Assembly (NCBI GenBank): GCA_013619005.1 | Contig: JABXKY010000337.1 | Span: forward strand, 1 to 9,683 | DNA from: Candidatus Bathyarchaeota archaeon | GTDB lineage: Archaea > Thermoproteota > Bathyarchaeia > TCS64 | Reading direction: 5' to 3' | DNA length: 9,683 nucleotides | In this document: in pieces, positions 1 through 6,871 of the stretch | How positions within the stretch are numbered: the stretch's first letter is position 1 | Layout of the letters: each line of letters begins with the position of its first letter | Notes under the pieces: generated by a model | The model's database searches: none | What the model saw: only the letters and a program-made list of their open reading frames with translations | What the model was told of the DNA's origin: nothing | Made by a program: the position numbers and the translations under genes

Positions 1-31
1 CATAATAATCACACTGTGAAGGATTTCCGTA

Positions 32-40
32 TTATAAAAA
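32..40 (+). promoter_or_regulatory. Putative archaeal TATA box for the 84-551 gene
   Basis: An A/T run, TTATAAAAA, lies in otherwise mixed sequence. A transcript starting about 26 bases downstream of its centre would begin near 62-66 and leave a leader of about 20 bases before the ATG at 84. No good Shine-Dalgarno motif precedes that ATG. The assignment rests on motif and spacing alone. Confidence 0.45.
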
Positions 41-83
41 ATCAGGCACAACCGTATTATCGCCGCGGAGCCATCCCTTACCC

Positions 84-551
84 ATGATCTCAACGGAGGA
101 GACCCTTCGCAGGGTGGGCCGCATCATCGCCGCCACCCGTTTCCCCTTCATCGACCAGGAGGACTGGGACATGACCTGGGGCGTCTACACCAACGACTAC
201 ACGGAGCAGCAGCTCATCATTGAGGTGGGCGAGAAGCGGTACACGCCTTCGATTGTGAGCACCTTCGAGAACGGGGACCTGAGGGTCATCTGCGAGGTGG
301 AGCCGGAGATGAACGTGAGCGAGGATCAGGTACCCAAGTGGAGGGCGCTATCTGAGCTAGCGGGTGTGACGCATAAACTGAAAAAGTTCTTCCTCTACGT
401 TCCCGAGGGCAGGGAATCTGAGGCTCAAGGGTTGCTTGAGTTAAACGGTATCGAGTACGCCGGTCTTAGAACCTGGGCTGTCAGGGATGGGTCGTTGGTC
501 ATCAAGCCGATAACGACGCCCGACGAGGACAAGGATCATAGGGTAACATAA
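84..551 (+). CDS. Uncharacterised archaeal protein with a possible degenerate PD-(D/E)XK-like domain
   Basis: The gene encodes an acidic, soluble 155-residue protein with no signal peptide or membrane segment, and I do not recognise a named family. Residues 41-110 alternate predicted strands and helices. The order is a strand around 43-48, then TPSIV at 54-58, a charged turn, VICEVE at 68-73, a KW-containing helix at 85-93, and the strand FFLYVPEG at 102-109 followed by a helix and RTW at 129-131. This order resembles PD-(D/E)XK restriction-endonuclease-like domains, where a proline-aspartate is followed by E-x-K on the next strand. Here the aspartate position is Ser56 and the E-x-K is Glu71-Val-Glu73, so catalysis is doubtful. 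BamHI shows that E-x-E can work, but BamHI keeps the aspartate. The ATG at 84 is the first start in the frame after the TATA-like box. The gene converges on the CapA-like gene. The fold is inference; the gene itself is well supported by length, codon pattern and composition. Confidence 0.8.
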   Translation: MISTEETLRRVGRIIAATRFPFIDQEDWDMTWGVYTNDYTEQQLIIEVGEKRYTPSIVSTFENGDLRVICEVEPEMNVSEDQVPKWRALSELAGVTHKLKKFFLYVPEGRESEAQGLLELNGIEYAGLRTWAVRDGSLVIKPITTPDEDKDHRVT

Positions 552-560
552 CAGGAAAAG

Positions 561-608
561 GTGGGCTGAATCGCCGTTGGACGGGCGAACACCCATTCCC
601 AGCCCTAC
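561..608 (+). other. Nested inverted repeat in a convergent intergenic gap (possible transcript 3' end structure)
   Basis: Bases 571-575 (TCGCC) pair with 584-588 (GGCGA) around an 8-base loop. Outside them, 563-567 (GGGCT) pair with 601-605 (AGCCC). GCGTTTT follows at 614-620. Two smaller inverted repeats follow in the same gap: CGGT at 629-632 with ACCG at 641-644, and ACACG at 647-651 with CGTGT at 659-663. The gap lies between the 3' ends of the 84-551 gene and the CapA-like gene, so these may be 3' UTR or termination structures read from either strand. Folding is by eye only. Confidence 0.3.
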
Positions 609-676
609 TCCCCGCGTTTTCCATATAGCGGTTTGTAGCTACCGTAACACGACAACACCGTGTGTGTAGCCTGGAT

Positions 677-1981
677 CTACTTGAGCCAGACCACGCCAAC
701 GTCGTCGACGATCTCCATCTGGGTCCCGTAGGGCTTCGACAGCTCCTCGATGATACCGAGGATCTTCTTCGCCCTCTCGCCAGTGGCCATCATGGGTCTT
801 CCCCTCTGGCTCCTTGGCTTTTCCATGCCGAGCTCTATCGGGTAGAGGAGCAGCTCGTCGAGCTTATCGCCTTTGAACTCCATCCTGGGCACGATGCTGA
901 TCCAGTACTTCTCGTCATCAGTGAACCACTTGCCTTGGGTGCGCCCAGGTGAGGCTTTGGTTTTCTGCCTGACATCGTATGCATCAGAGACCACCCCGGC
1001 GTATGGGTCAAGCTTGTACCTGTCGTAGAAATCAGAGGGCATCTTCTCGACGGTCTCGTTCTGGAATATGAAATCCCCGAGGCTGTAAAAGATGGGCTTC
1101 CTGTCCCTGATCTCGATGCCCCTCATGGCGTGGTGTCCGTGGCCTATGAAGCAGTGGGCGCCCTCGTCTATCGCCGCCCTCGCGCACTCCTCGATGAACT
1201 CTGCGGGTCTCTCAGTGTCCCCCGGGTACCCCTCGTGGGCGTGGAGTGTGAACAGGACCCAGTCTGCCTGGTTCCTCGCGTCCCTGATGGACTCAAGGTT
1301 GCCCTCCATGTCCAGTGGGTGCGGCTGTGTGTGGAGGCCGACATTGTCCCCCTCGACGTACTTGGTGTTCATCAGGTGGTAGCTGTCTAGCTCCTGGTAA
1401 ACCTGGGGCAGGTTGAGCTCACTCTCGATCTCCTTGAGCTTGTTGATTGTCTCTGTTTTCGCCTCGTACCACTTCAGGTAACGCAGCGGGTTCAATCCGG
1501 GCCTACCGTGCATATCCTTGCGCTGATCACCTGCCCTGCCGAAGTTAGCGAAGGTGCTACACGCGGATATGAGTCCCACCCTTCCGTTTGAGGTTTCCAG
1601 GTAGCTGGGTGCCCTAGCCTCGGCTAGGTTCTTTCCAGTGCCCGCATACGCGGCGTTCGCTTCCTTGAGGTACTTGATTGTGCTAAAAAGACCTCCATAC
1701 ATGTAATCCATGCTGTGGTTGTTGGCGGTGCTGAACATGTCGAAGCCCATCCAGAGGAGCTCCTTGAGGATGCTGGGGTGTGCCCTGGTGTAGGTGCCCC
1801 CGCACTCTGCCGCGGGGTAGCAATCGGTCTCGTAGTCGTGGAGGTTCATCTCCAGGTTCGCGAAGGCGCAGTCCACGGCCCTTATCAGGTTGACGAGTCG
1901 CGTAAACTGGGGCTCGCTGTGGACGCTCTGCTTCATGGTGATGAGGCTGTCACCAGTGGCTATGAGGCTGAATTCTTTCAT
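677..1981 (-). CDS. CapA-family protein (PGA_cap metallophosphatase-like)
   Basis: This is a full-length CapA-family protein of about 434 residues. Family motifs appear in order: ATGDSL near residue 9, the NLE segment near 42-44, TANNHSMDY near 85-93, LHAHEGY near 247-253, and GHGHHAMRG followed by YSLGDF near 280-304. These Asp, Asn and His residues form the dinuclear-metal site of the calcineurin-like phosphoesterase fold. CapA was named for poly-gamma-glutamate capsule synthesis, but archaeal members mostly lack known substrates and no capsule genes are nearby. There is no signal peptide or membrane helix, so it looks cytoplasmic, unlike membrane-anchored Bacillus CapA. A GTG at 1990 in the same frame would add three residues. 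I prefer the ATG at 1981 because a TATA-like box at 2001-2010 places the transcript start almost on it, and the GDSL strand then starts close to the N terminus as is usual. It is monocistronic, and its promoter lies downstream of the asd end. Confidence 0.88.
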   Translation of the reverse strand: MKEFSLIATGDSLITMKQSVHSEPQFTRLVNLIRAVDCAFANLEMNLHDYETDCYPAAECGGTYTRAHPSILKELLWMGFDMFSTANNHSMDYMYGGLFSTIKYLKEANAAYAGTGKNLAEARAPSYLETSNGRVGLISACSTFANFGRAGDQRKDMHGRPGLNPLRYLKWYEAKTETINKLKEIESELNLPQVYQELDSYHLMNTKYVEGDNVGLHTQPHPLDMEGNLESIRDARNQADWVLFTLHAHEGYPGDTERPAEFIEECARAAIDEGAHCFIGHGHHAMRGIEIRDRKPIFYSLGDFIFQNETVEKMPSDFYDRYKLDPYAGVVSDAYDVRQKTKASPGRTQGKWFTDDEKYWISIVPRMEFKGDKLDELLLYPIELGMEKPRSQRGRPMMATGERAKKILGIIEELSKPYGTQMEIVDDVGVVWLK

Positions 1982-2000
1982 TATGATCACTAGTTCAGTC

Positions 2001-2010
2001 GTTTTTAAAG
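2001..2010 (-). promoter_or_regulatory. TATA box for the CapA-like gene, predicting a leaderless mRNA
   Basis: The minus strand reads CTTTAAAAAC, a good archaeal TATA box. Its centre is about 25 bases from the ATG at 1981, so transcription is expected to start at or next to that codon. No Shine-Dalgarno lies between them, which agrees with leaderless translation. Confidence 0.55.
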
Positions 2011-2059
2011 GATAAAAAATGAGGGGTCTATTTTGTCACCACCAAGATAGACAGATACA

Positions 2060-2074
2060 GTGCGCGCGCGTGTA
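2060..2074. repeat. Alternating purine-pyrimidine tract (GC repeat), Z-DNA-prone
   Basis: Fifteen bases alternate strictly between purine and pyrimidine, with GCGCGCGCG as the core at 2062-2070. A run of seven A begins at 2074. The tract lies just past the end of the asd operon and upstream of the CapA promoter. A similar tract with a nearby A7 run occurs at 8352-8361. Confidence 0.6.
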
Positions 2075-2097
2075 AAAAAATGCTATTCTGGAAAAAA
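2074..2097 (-). terminator. Oligo-T terminator of the thrB-thrC-lysC-asd operon
   Basis: Read on the minus strand, a T6 run (2097-2092) and a T7 run (2080-2074) come 15-40 bases after the asd stop codon. Archaeal RNA polymerase commonly terminates at T-rich tracts without a hairpin, and none is obvious here. The CapA promoter follows, so a transcription break here makes sense. Confidence 0.5.
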
Positions 2098-2111
2098 GAG
2101 GTAATCCTTGT

Positions 2112-3185
2112 TTAAAGGAATCCCTTGACCTGCAGGTACTCTGCGGATAGGACCGCCCCGCCGCCAGCTCCCTTCTCAAGGTTGTCGCTTGTAATGACGT
2201 AGCTGATGCCGTTGTTGAACAGGGGGTTCTCCCTCAGCCTGCCAACAAGGGTCACCATCTTGGGGTAGTCTCCGTGTTTCTTAGGCTGAGGACCGTCCTC
2301 CTCGTCGACCACGATGATTGGCTGCTCGGCTACCGACGGTAGCTTTTGCTCCTGTGCCTCTGACCTGTAGCCTTCGAAGGTAGCTTTGACCTCCTCCGCT
2401 GAGGCTGCCTTGCCCAATCCAAGGTGAATGGCCTCGGTGTGTACGATCTTGACATCAACCCTGGTGCAGGTGGAGTGAATATTGATGGATGCATCGATGA
2501 GCTTCCCGTCAACCATGTCCCCGAGGATCTTGTTGGTCTCCATGAACACTTTTTCCTCCTCCCCACCGATCAACGGAATAACGTTCTTCAGGGCGTTGAT
2601 CCTGTACTCGCTGTCTGCCCTGAGCCCCTTCTCCCCCGCACCCGATAGGCTCTGCATGCTAACCATGCTGACCACATCGACGCCGTACTTGTCCAGCAGC
2701 GGTTTCAGCGTGGATACCAGACCAATGGTCGTGCAGTTGGGTCCTGGGACGACGTAGCCGTTCCATCCCCTGTTCGCTCTCTGCCCCTCGATCATACCGA
2801 TGTGGGTCGGGTTGACGTCGGGAAGGAGAACCGGTGTATCAGCCTCGTACCTGTAGGCCGAAGCTGTACTGATGACAGGGATGTGCTTGGCGAACTTTGC
2901 CTCCTGGACCTTGGCGATCTCAGTTGGCAGAGCGCTGAAGGCCACATCATAGTCCCTGGGGTCAACGTGGTCGGCTCCTATCACCTTCATCTCCATGACC
3001 TCCTCTTTGGGAACCTCCCTGAAGAAGACCGCCTTCGCTGTCGCATCGCGGTAGCTCTTACCGTGGCTTCTCTCCGATGCCGAAAGGCATCCTATCTCAA
3101 ACCAGGGGTGATCCGCGGTGAACTCTACTATGTTCTGGCCAGCGGCCCCGGTTGCTCCAATTATGATTGCTTGTTTCTTGCTCAT
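2112..3185 (-). CDS. asd: Aspartate-semialdehyde dehydrogenase
   Basis: The enzyme reduces aspartyl phosphate to L-aspartate 4-semialdehyde with NADPH in the cytoplasm, the step after aspartokinase. The 357-residue protein has the usual length. It begins with a Rossmann nucleotide loop, GATGAAGQN at 10-18. The catalytic cysteine is Cys151 in GPNCTTIG, and the likely catalytic histidine is His249 in the segment VDVKIVHTEAI. A GGG-rich C-terminal segment (GAGGGAV) is also typical. The archaeal/fungal-type family usually reads RVPV-x-x-GHTE around the histidine. Here the Pro and the Gly before His are replaced by Asp and Val, while the histidine stays. The ATG at 3185 has a Shine-Dalgarno (GAGG at 3197-3194) eight bases upstream that overlaps the aspartokinase stop. 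It is the last gene of the operon, ten bases after lysC. Confidence 0.96.
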   Translation of the reverse strand: MSKKQAIIIGATGAAGQNIVEFTADHPWFEIGCLSASERSHGKSYRDATAKAVFFREVPKEEVMEMKVIGADHVDPRDYDVAFSALPTEIAKVQEAKFAKHIPVISTASAYRYEADTPVLLPDVNPTHIGMIEGQRANRGWNGYVVPGPNCTTIGLVSTLKPLLDKYGVDVVSMVSMQSLSGAGEKGLRADSEYRINALKNVIPLIGGEEEKVFMETNKILGDMVDGKLIDASINIHSTCTRVDVKIVHTEAIHLGLGKAASAEEVKATFEGYRSEAQEQKLPSVAEQPIIVVDEEDGPQPKKHGDYPKMVTLVGRLRENPLFNNGISYVITSDNLEKGAGGGAVLSAEYLQVKGFL

Positions 3186-3195
3186 TCTAGTATCC

Positions 3196-4620
3196 TCATT
3201 TGAAAAACTCGTTGTACACTGCCGCCACCGCCATCGGGATATCGTTGTCGTCTATGCTGAACCTGATGATGTTCTCAGTGTTGGGCTGGGTTGCCTGCTC
3301 GATGTTGACCCCATGACGGGCCAACGTGCCTGTGAGGCGGCTGAAGAAACCCTTCATGCCCCTCATCTCGCTGCCCACGACGCTGAAGGTGCCTTTCACT
3401 CCCTTCAACGGCGCGACCTCCAGAGCTATATCCAGCTTCTTGAGGGCATCGATTGCCCTCTTCTGGTCTTCCTTCGGCATCAGGAAGCTGAGCTGGTACC
3501 CTGACGTGGAGACGTAGCGTACATCAACGCCTCTCTTGGAGAGGGCGCTGAAGACCTCCCCGTAGACCTCGGTTGGGGTGATGCTCTGGCTTGGCAGGAA
3601 CCTGACCCCGACAAGTCCCCGCTGGTAGCTGATGGCCTTGGGTCTAGACTCGTTGTCGATGTAAATCGCCTCCTCCACCTTGCCGATGATGGTGCCCTCG
3701 CTCTCCTCGTCATAATAGTTCTTGATCTGGAGCTCGATGTTCCCCTTCATCAATGGGTCCAACACCTTGTAGTGGACCACCTTTGTCCTCCCCTCCCTGA
3801 GGAGCTCGGAGGCCTCGACGTAGCTGAGGTACGGGATGATCTTTGGCTCGGGCAGGTCGTAGAACTGTCCCATGATGTCAGGGTTCTCCTCCCGTAGCTC
3901 CCTGATGAACTTGGGGTCAATACTCATGATGCCCTCCTCCATCACGTACTTGATGGTTCTCCTGACCCCCAGACCGTAGGCGATGTTGACTGCCGTATCG
4001 TCGGTGCCTCCCCTGCCCAGGATGGTCACCTTGCCGCTCTCGCTCCTACCCGCGAAACCCGCGATGATGGGAACGATGCCCTTCTCCAAAACGGGGTTGA
4101 GGTTAAGCTGGAGCCTGATCCTGGTCTCATCAAGGATGACTGCTGCCTCCTTGTTGTGCTCGTCGGTGACCATGAGGTCCTCGCCGTAAATGCACCGGTT
4201 CTCTACCTTGGCGTTCTCAAGGTGAAGGCTCAACACCCTCGATGACAGGTTCTCGCCCCTGCTAACAGCGTAAGCGTAAACCGAGTCGGCTAGCTCCCCG
4301 CTGGATTTGATGTATGAGAGCACGTGAAGTAGCTTCTCGAACTCTGTTTCCATGGCCTCGTCTGCCTCAACGCCTGGCGGTAACGCAATCAGGTGTCTCT
4401 CGAACAAGTCCACCACGAAAATCTTCGGGTCGTAACCCGGTTCATTGAGGCAGCCGTTTAGCGCCCCGATGATCTGATCAGTGACCCCCTTCATGGCCGA
4501 TACAACGCATATTGGCAGTCTCCCCTGGGCCATCTCCTTCTGAACTATCTCCGCCGCCCTTCCGAATGTCTCGACGCTCTGGAGGATGCTGCCCCCGAGC
4601 TTTATGACCTCAATCTCCAA
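3196..4620 (-). CDS. lysC: Aspartokinase (archaeal type, two C-terminal ACT domains)
   Basis: The enzyme phosphorylates aspartate with ATP to 4-phospho-L-aspartate, the committed step towards Thr, Met and Lys. The 474-residue protein has an amino-acid-kinase domain at about 1-310, with KLGGS at 7-11, SAMKGVTD at 41-48 and GRGGTDDTA at 202-210. Two ACT domains follow at about 335-395 and 403-470; the second contains GMKGFFSRLTGTLARHGVNI. ACT domains in this family usually bind the feedback inhibitor. Which amino acid inhibits this one cannot be told from sequence, although the threonine genes in the operon make Thr a reasonable guess. The start is a TTG at 4620, chosen because GAGGTGA at 4633-4627 sits six bases upstream and KLGGS follows directly. 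It overlaps the 3' end of thrC by 11 bases. There is no fused homoserine dehydrogenase. Confidence 0.95.
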   Translation of the reverse strand: MEIEVIKLGGSILQSVETFGRAAEIVQKEMAQGRLPICVVSAMKGVTDQIIGALNGCLNEPGYDPKIFVVDLFERHLIALPPGVEADEAMETEFEKLLHVLSYIKSSGELADSVYAYAVSRGENLSSRVLSLHLENAKVENRCIYGEDLMVTDEHNKEAAVILDETRIRLQLNLNPVLEKGIVPIIAGFAGRSESGKVTILGRGGTDDTAVNIAYGLGVRRTIKYVMEEGIMSIDPKFIRELREENPDIMGQFYDLPEPKIIPYLSYVEASELLREGRTKVVHYKVLDPLMKGNIELQIKNYYDEESEGTIIGKVEEAIYIDNESRPKAISYQRGLVGVRFLPSQSITPTEVYGEVFSALSKRGVDVRYVSTSGYQLSFLMPKEDQKRAIDALKKLDIALEVAPLKGVKGTFSVVGSEMRGMKGFFSRLTGTLARHGVNIEQATQPNTENIIRFSIDDNDIPMAVAAVYNEFFK

Positions 4621-5905
4621 GGTTTTTCACCTCTTGACCCGGCGCTGGGTCGTTTCCTTGGCTCAGAACTGCCTCTATCCTGTCCAGGTTGGCTTCCACC
4701 ACCACTGGCTTGTTACTGTACCTGGCGCTGACGCCCTTGATGTGGTAATTGATCGTGGTTTCTGAGTCCTTCAACAGGTTGCCTGTCAGCACGCAGACCA
4801 CCTGGTCGTCCTTGGCTATGACTCCCATGTCTCGGAGCTTTCTGGCTCCCGCCAGTGAGGCCGCTGACGCTGGCTCGCACCCGACGCCGCTTGAGTCTAT
4901 GATGGCTTTCGCGTCGAGGATCTGGTTATCAGTGACCTGCTCCACGACGCCGTCAGTCTCCCTGATGCTTCTCAGCGCCTTCTCCCAGCTTACCGGGTTG
5001 CCTATCTTGATGGCCGATGCGATGGTTTCCGGCTTCATGGGCTCCAGCTTCTTGTCGACGCTGTGCCACAGCTTGTAGAACGGGTTGGCGCCCTCTGCCT
5101 GGATGGCGGCGATCCTGGGCATCCTGTCTATGAGTCCCAGCTGCTTCAGCTCCCTCAGGGCCTTGCCGAATGCTGAGGTGTTCCCCAGGTTTCCAGCGGG
5201 TACAACGATCCAGTCGGGTGATTTCCATCTCCGCTGCTGGAGCATCTCGAAGACGATGCTCTTCTGTCCCTCGACCCTCCACGGGTTTATGCTGTTGAGG
5301 ATGTAGAACCCCAGCCGCTTGGCACCGTTCCTGATGAGGCCCATGGCGTCATCGAAGTTTCCCTTCACCTGGACTACCTTGGAGCCGTACGCCAGGGCTT
5401 GTGCCAGCTTGCCGTACGCTATCATGCCCTCCGGGACGAACACTATTCCCTCAAGCCCAGCTTGGGCAGCGTAGGCTGCCATTGATGCGGATGTGTTGCC
5501 CGTAGAGGCGCACGCAACTTTCCTGTTGCCTCTCTCTACCGCTACGGACACGCCGACGGTCATGCCCCTGTCCTTGAAGCTGCCTGAGGGGTTTTCGCCC
5601 TCGTGTTTCATATATATTCCATCGATGCCCGCGTACTCGGACACCTTCTGCCTCTTGTATAAATTCGTGTTGCCCTCTGGCCTCGAAACGATGTGCCTTG
5701 GGTCTAGCTCGGGGTTGATGAGTTCCTTATACCTCCAGACGCCACTACTCCAAGTTGAACCTATATTACTTAATTTAACATCAAAATGGTCAAGAGATAT
5801 ATCACCGAAATCGTGGTGGACCTCGTACAGTCCGCCGCATGGGCAGACATAGTTGTCGTTGGCCGGGGCGGTCTGCCCACAGCGTATGCATTTGAACTGT
5901 GCCAT
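4610..5905 (-). CDS. thrC: Threonine synthase
   Basis: This PLP enzyme converts O-phospho-L-homoserine to L-threonine and phosphate, the last step of threonine synthesis. The 431-residue protein starts with a zinc-ribbon-like segment (Cys-x2-Cys about 6-9, Cys-x-Cys about 21-23), as in many archaeal threonine synthases. The PLP-binding lysine is in GENPSGSFKDRG (Lys about 111), and the phosphate-binding TGNTS loop follows at about 135-139. The segment around GNLGN and a late LTGNLLKD are also typical. A TTG at 5908 would add one residue. I prefer the ATG at 5905 because its first base is the last base of the thrB stop (TGATG), and GGGTGAT at 5915-5909 is a well-placed Shine-Dalgarno. The arrangement implies translational coupling with thrB. 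Confidence 0.96.
   Translation of the reverse strand: MAQFKCIRCGQTAPANDNYVCPCGGLYEVHHDFGDISLDHFDVKLSNIGSTWSSGVWRYKELINPELDPRHIVSRPEGNTNLYKRQKVSEYAGIDGIYMKHEGENPSGSFKDRGMTVGVSVAVERGNRKVACASTGNTSASMAAYAAQAGLEGIVFVPEGMIAYGKLAQALAYGSKVVQVKGNFDDAMGLIRNGAKRLGFYILNSINPWRVEGQKSIVFEMLQQRRWKSPDWIVVPAGNLGNTSAFGKALRELKQLGLIDRMPRIAAIQAEGANPFYKLWHSVDKKLEPMKPETIASAIKIGNPVSWEKALRSIRETDGVVEQVTDNQILDAKAIIDSSGVGCEPASAASLAGARKLRDMGVIAKDDQVVCVLTGNLLKDSETTINYHIKGVSARYSNKPVVVEANLDRIEAVLSQGNDPAPGQEVKNLGD
4627..4633 (-). promoter_or_regulatory. Shine-Dalgarno that selects the TTG start of lysC
   Basis: GAGGTGA on the minus strand matches the archaeal 16S 3' end and lies six bases before the TTG at 4620. It sits inside the last codons of thrC. 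No ATG or GTG in the lysC frame is equally well placed, so this motif decides the start. Confidence 0.7.
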
Positions 5906-6819
5906 CAAATCACCCTTGTTCCTCTGTTACTGGGCCGCGTGTGGTAACACGTTGACTCTATATCGCCGAAGGCCTTCTGCATGGCGTCGCCTATATCGTA
6001 GATGTTATCGCCCACCGCAAACAGGCTGGGTCCGCCTCCGCTGATGCTGCAGCCGTAGGCCCCAGCGTCCAGCGCCGCCTGTTTGACATCCCAGAAGTTA
6101 GGTATCATGGCCGCCCTGTATGGCTCAACGAGTCTGTCGTTGATGTTCGAGCCGAACATCTTTCCATCCTTCTGACTTATGGCTAACGCCATCCTCGATG
6201 CGTGCATTATGTTCTTCACGGCGTCCTTGAGCGGTATTTTCTGCGGTAGAAGCTCACGTGCCTTCTTTGTCTTGTTCTCTATGTAGATATCGGGGACGAC
6301 CACCACTATGCCGAACCTGGGCGCATCAAGCCTGATGACATCCCAGTCCTCACCCACGAGGATAAATCCACCCAGCAGGCTAGCAGCCACGTTATCCGCG
6401 TGGGGTGCTCCCGCCACTGCCCCCTCCCCGAGGGCGGCTAGCTTGACCAGTTCCCTGTCGCTGAGGTGAAGCCCAAGCATCTCGTTGACCGCAACTGTTG
6501 TTGCCGCCGCTGATGCCCCTGAGCTTCCCATGCCAGTACCAGGTGGTATTCCCTTCCTAATCTCAACGTTGAACCCGTGCCTGGGTTCGTATTTTTCAAT
6601 GACGTGGTTCAGGATCGCCCCTGAACTGTTCTTTTCCGGGTCAGACGGTATCTTGTCTGCCCCAACCCCCTGTACATCTATCTTGACACCTGGCTCGGGT
6701 GATTCCTCTAGAACAATTATATCGCCAATACCTTCTAGGGCGACTCCGAATACATCAAAACCAGGTCCAAGGTTAGCAATACTGCCGGGCGAGTAAACTC
6801 TAACTTGTTTTATAGTCAC
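5905..6819 (-). CDS. thrB: Homoserine kinase (GHMP kinase family)
   Basis: The enzyme phosphorylates L-homoserine with ATP to O-phospho-L-homoserine, the substrate of ThrC encoded next. The 304-residue protein has the expected length and the three GHMP motifs. Motif 1 is the N-terminal SPGSIANLGPGFD (10-22). Motif 2 is the phosphate-binding loop PPGTGMGSSGASAAA (92-106). Motif 3 is the C-terminal SISGGGPSLFAV. HADNVA (140-145), typical of homoserine kinase rather than other GHMP members, supports the substrate. The start is a GTG at 6819: the frame closes with a TGA two codons upstream, and GGTGA lies just before it. It is the first gene of the operon and is divergent from the Nfu gene. Confidence 0.96.
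   Translation of the reverse strand: MTIKQVRVYSPGSIANLGPGFDVFGVALEGIGDIIVLEESPEPGVKIDVQGVGADKIPSDPEKNSSGAILNHVIEKYEPRHGFNVEIRKGIPPGTGMGSSGASAAATTVAVNEMLGLHLSDRELVKLAALGEGAVAGAPHADNVAASLLGGFILVGEDWDVIRLDAPRFGIVVVVPDIYIENKTKKARELLPQKIPLKDAVKNIMHASRMALAISQKDGKMFGSNINDRLVEPYRAAMIPNFWDVKQAALDAGAYGCSISGGGPSLFAVGDNIYDIGDAMQKAFGDIESTCYHTRPSNRGTRVI
5909..5915 (-). promoter_or_regulatory. Shine-Dalgarno for thrC within the thrB end
   Basis: GGGTGAT on the minus strand matches the archaeal anti-Shine-Dalgarno. It is correctly spaced for the ATG at 5905 and too close for the TTG at 5908. This is the main reason for choosing the ATG and the TGATG stop-start overlap. Confidence 0.6.
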
Positions 6820-6827
6820 CAGTCACC
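6814..6827 (-). repeat. Tandem 7-base repeat over the thrB start codon
   Basis: On the minus strand GGTGACT occurs twice in tandem. The second copy contains the thrB GTG start at 6819, and the first copy supplies a GGTGA Shine-Dalgarno-like motif directly upstream. The GTG of the first copy opens a different frame that stops after eight codons. Confidence 0.5.
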
Positions 6828-6860
6828 AATGACACCTTGACGCCATCTCTACTTGCAGGC

Positions 6861-6871
6861 TGTTTAAAACA
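6861..6871 (-). promoter_or_regulatory. TATA box of the thrB-thrC-lysC-asd operon
   Basis: The minus strand reads TGTTTTAAACA, an A/T-rich near-palindromic box about 47 bases from the thrB GTG. The predicted transcript start is near 6840, giving a leader of about 20 bases that includes the GGTGA motif. An inverted repeat CCAT...ATGG lies just upstream at 6878-6891. Whether the symmetry is an operator is unknown. Confidence 0.45.

Noticed and set aside
502..699. Minus-strand open frame of 65 codons across the convergent gap
   Set aside because: It overlaps the ends of two better-supported genes, has low-complexity Arg/Ser-rich composition and has no promoter or Shine-Dalgarno.
1982..1990. GTG 1990 as start of the CapA-like gene
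   Set aside because: It would lie upstream of the transcript start predicted from the TATA box at 2001-2010; it is kept only as an alternative.
2802..3504. Plus-strand open frames of 133 and 128 codons opposite asd and lysC
   Set aside because: They are antisense to clear enzymes with intact motifs and are expected from the base composition of the coding strand.
5493..5852. Plus-strand open frame of 119 codons opposite thrC
   Set aside because: It is antisense to the PLP-lysine region of threonine synthase and has no features of its own.
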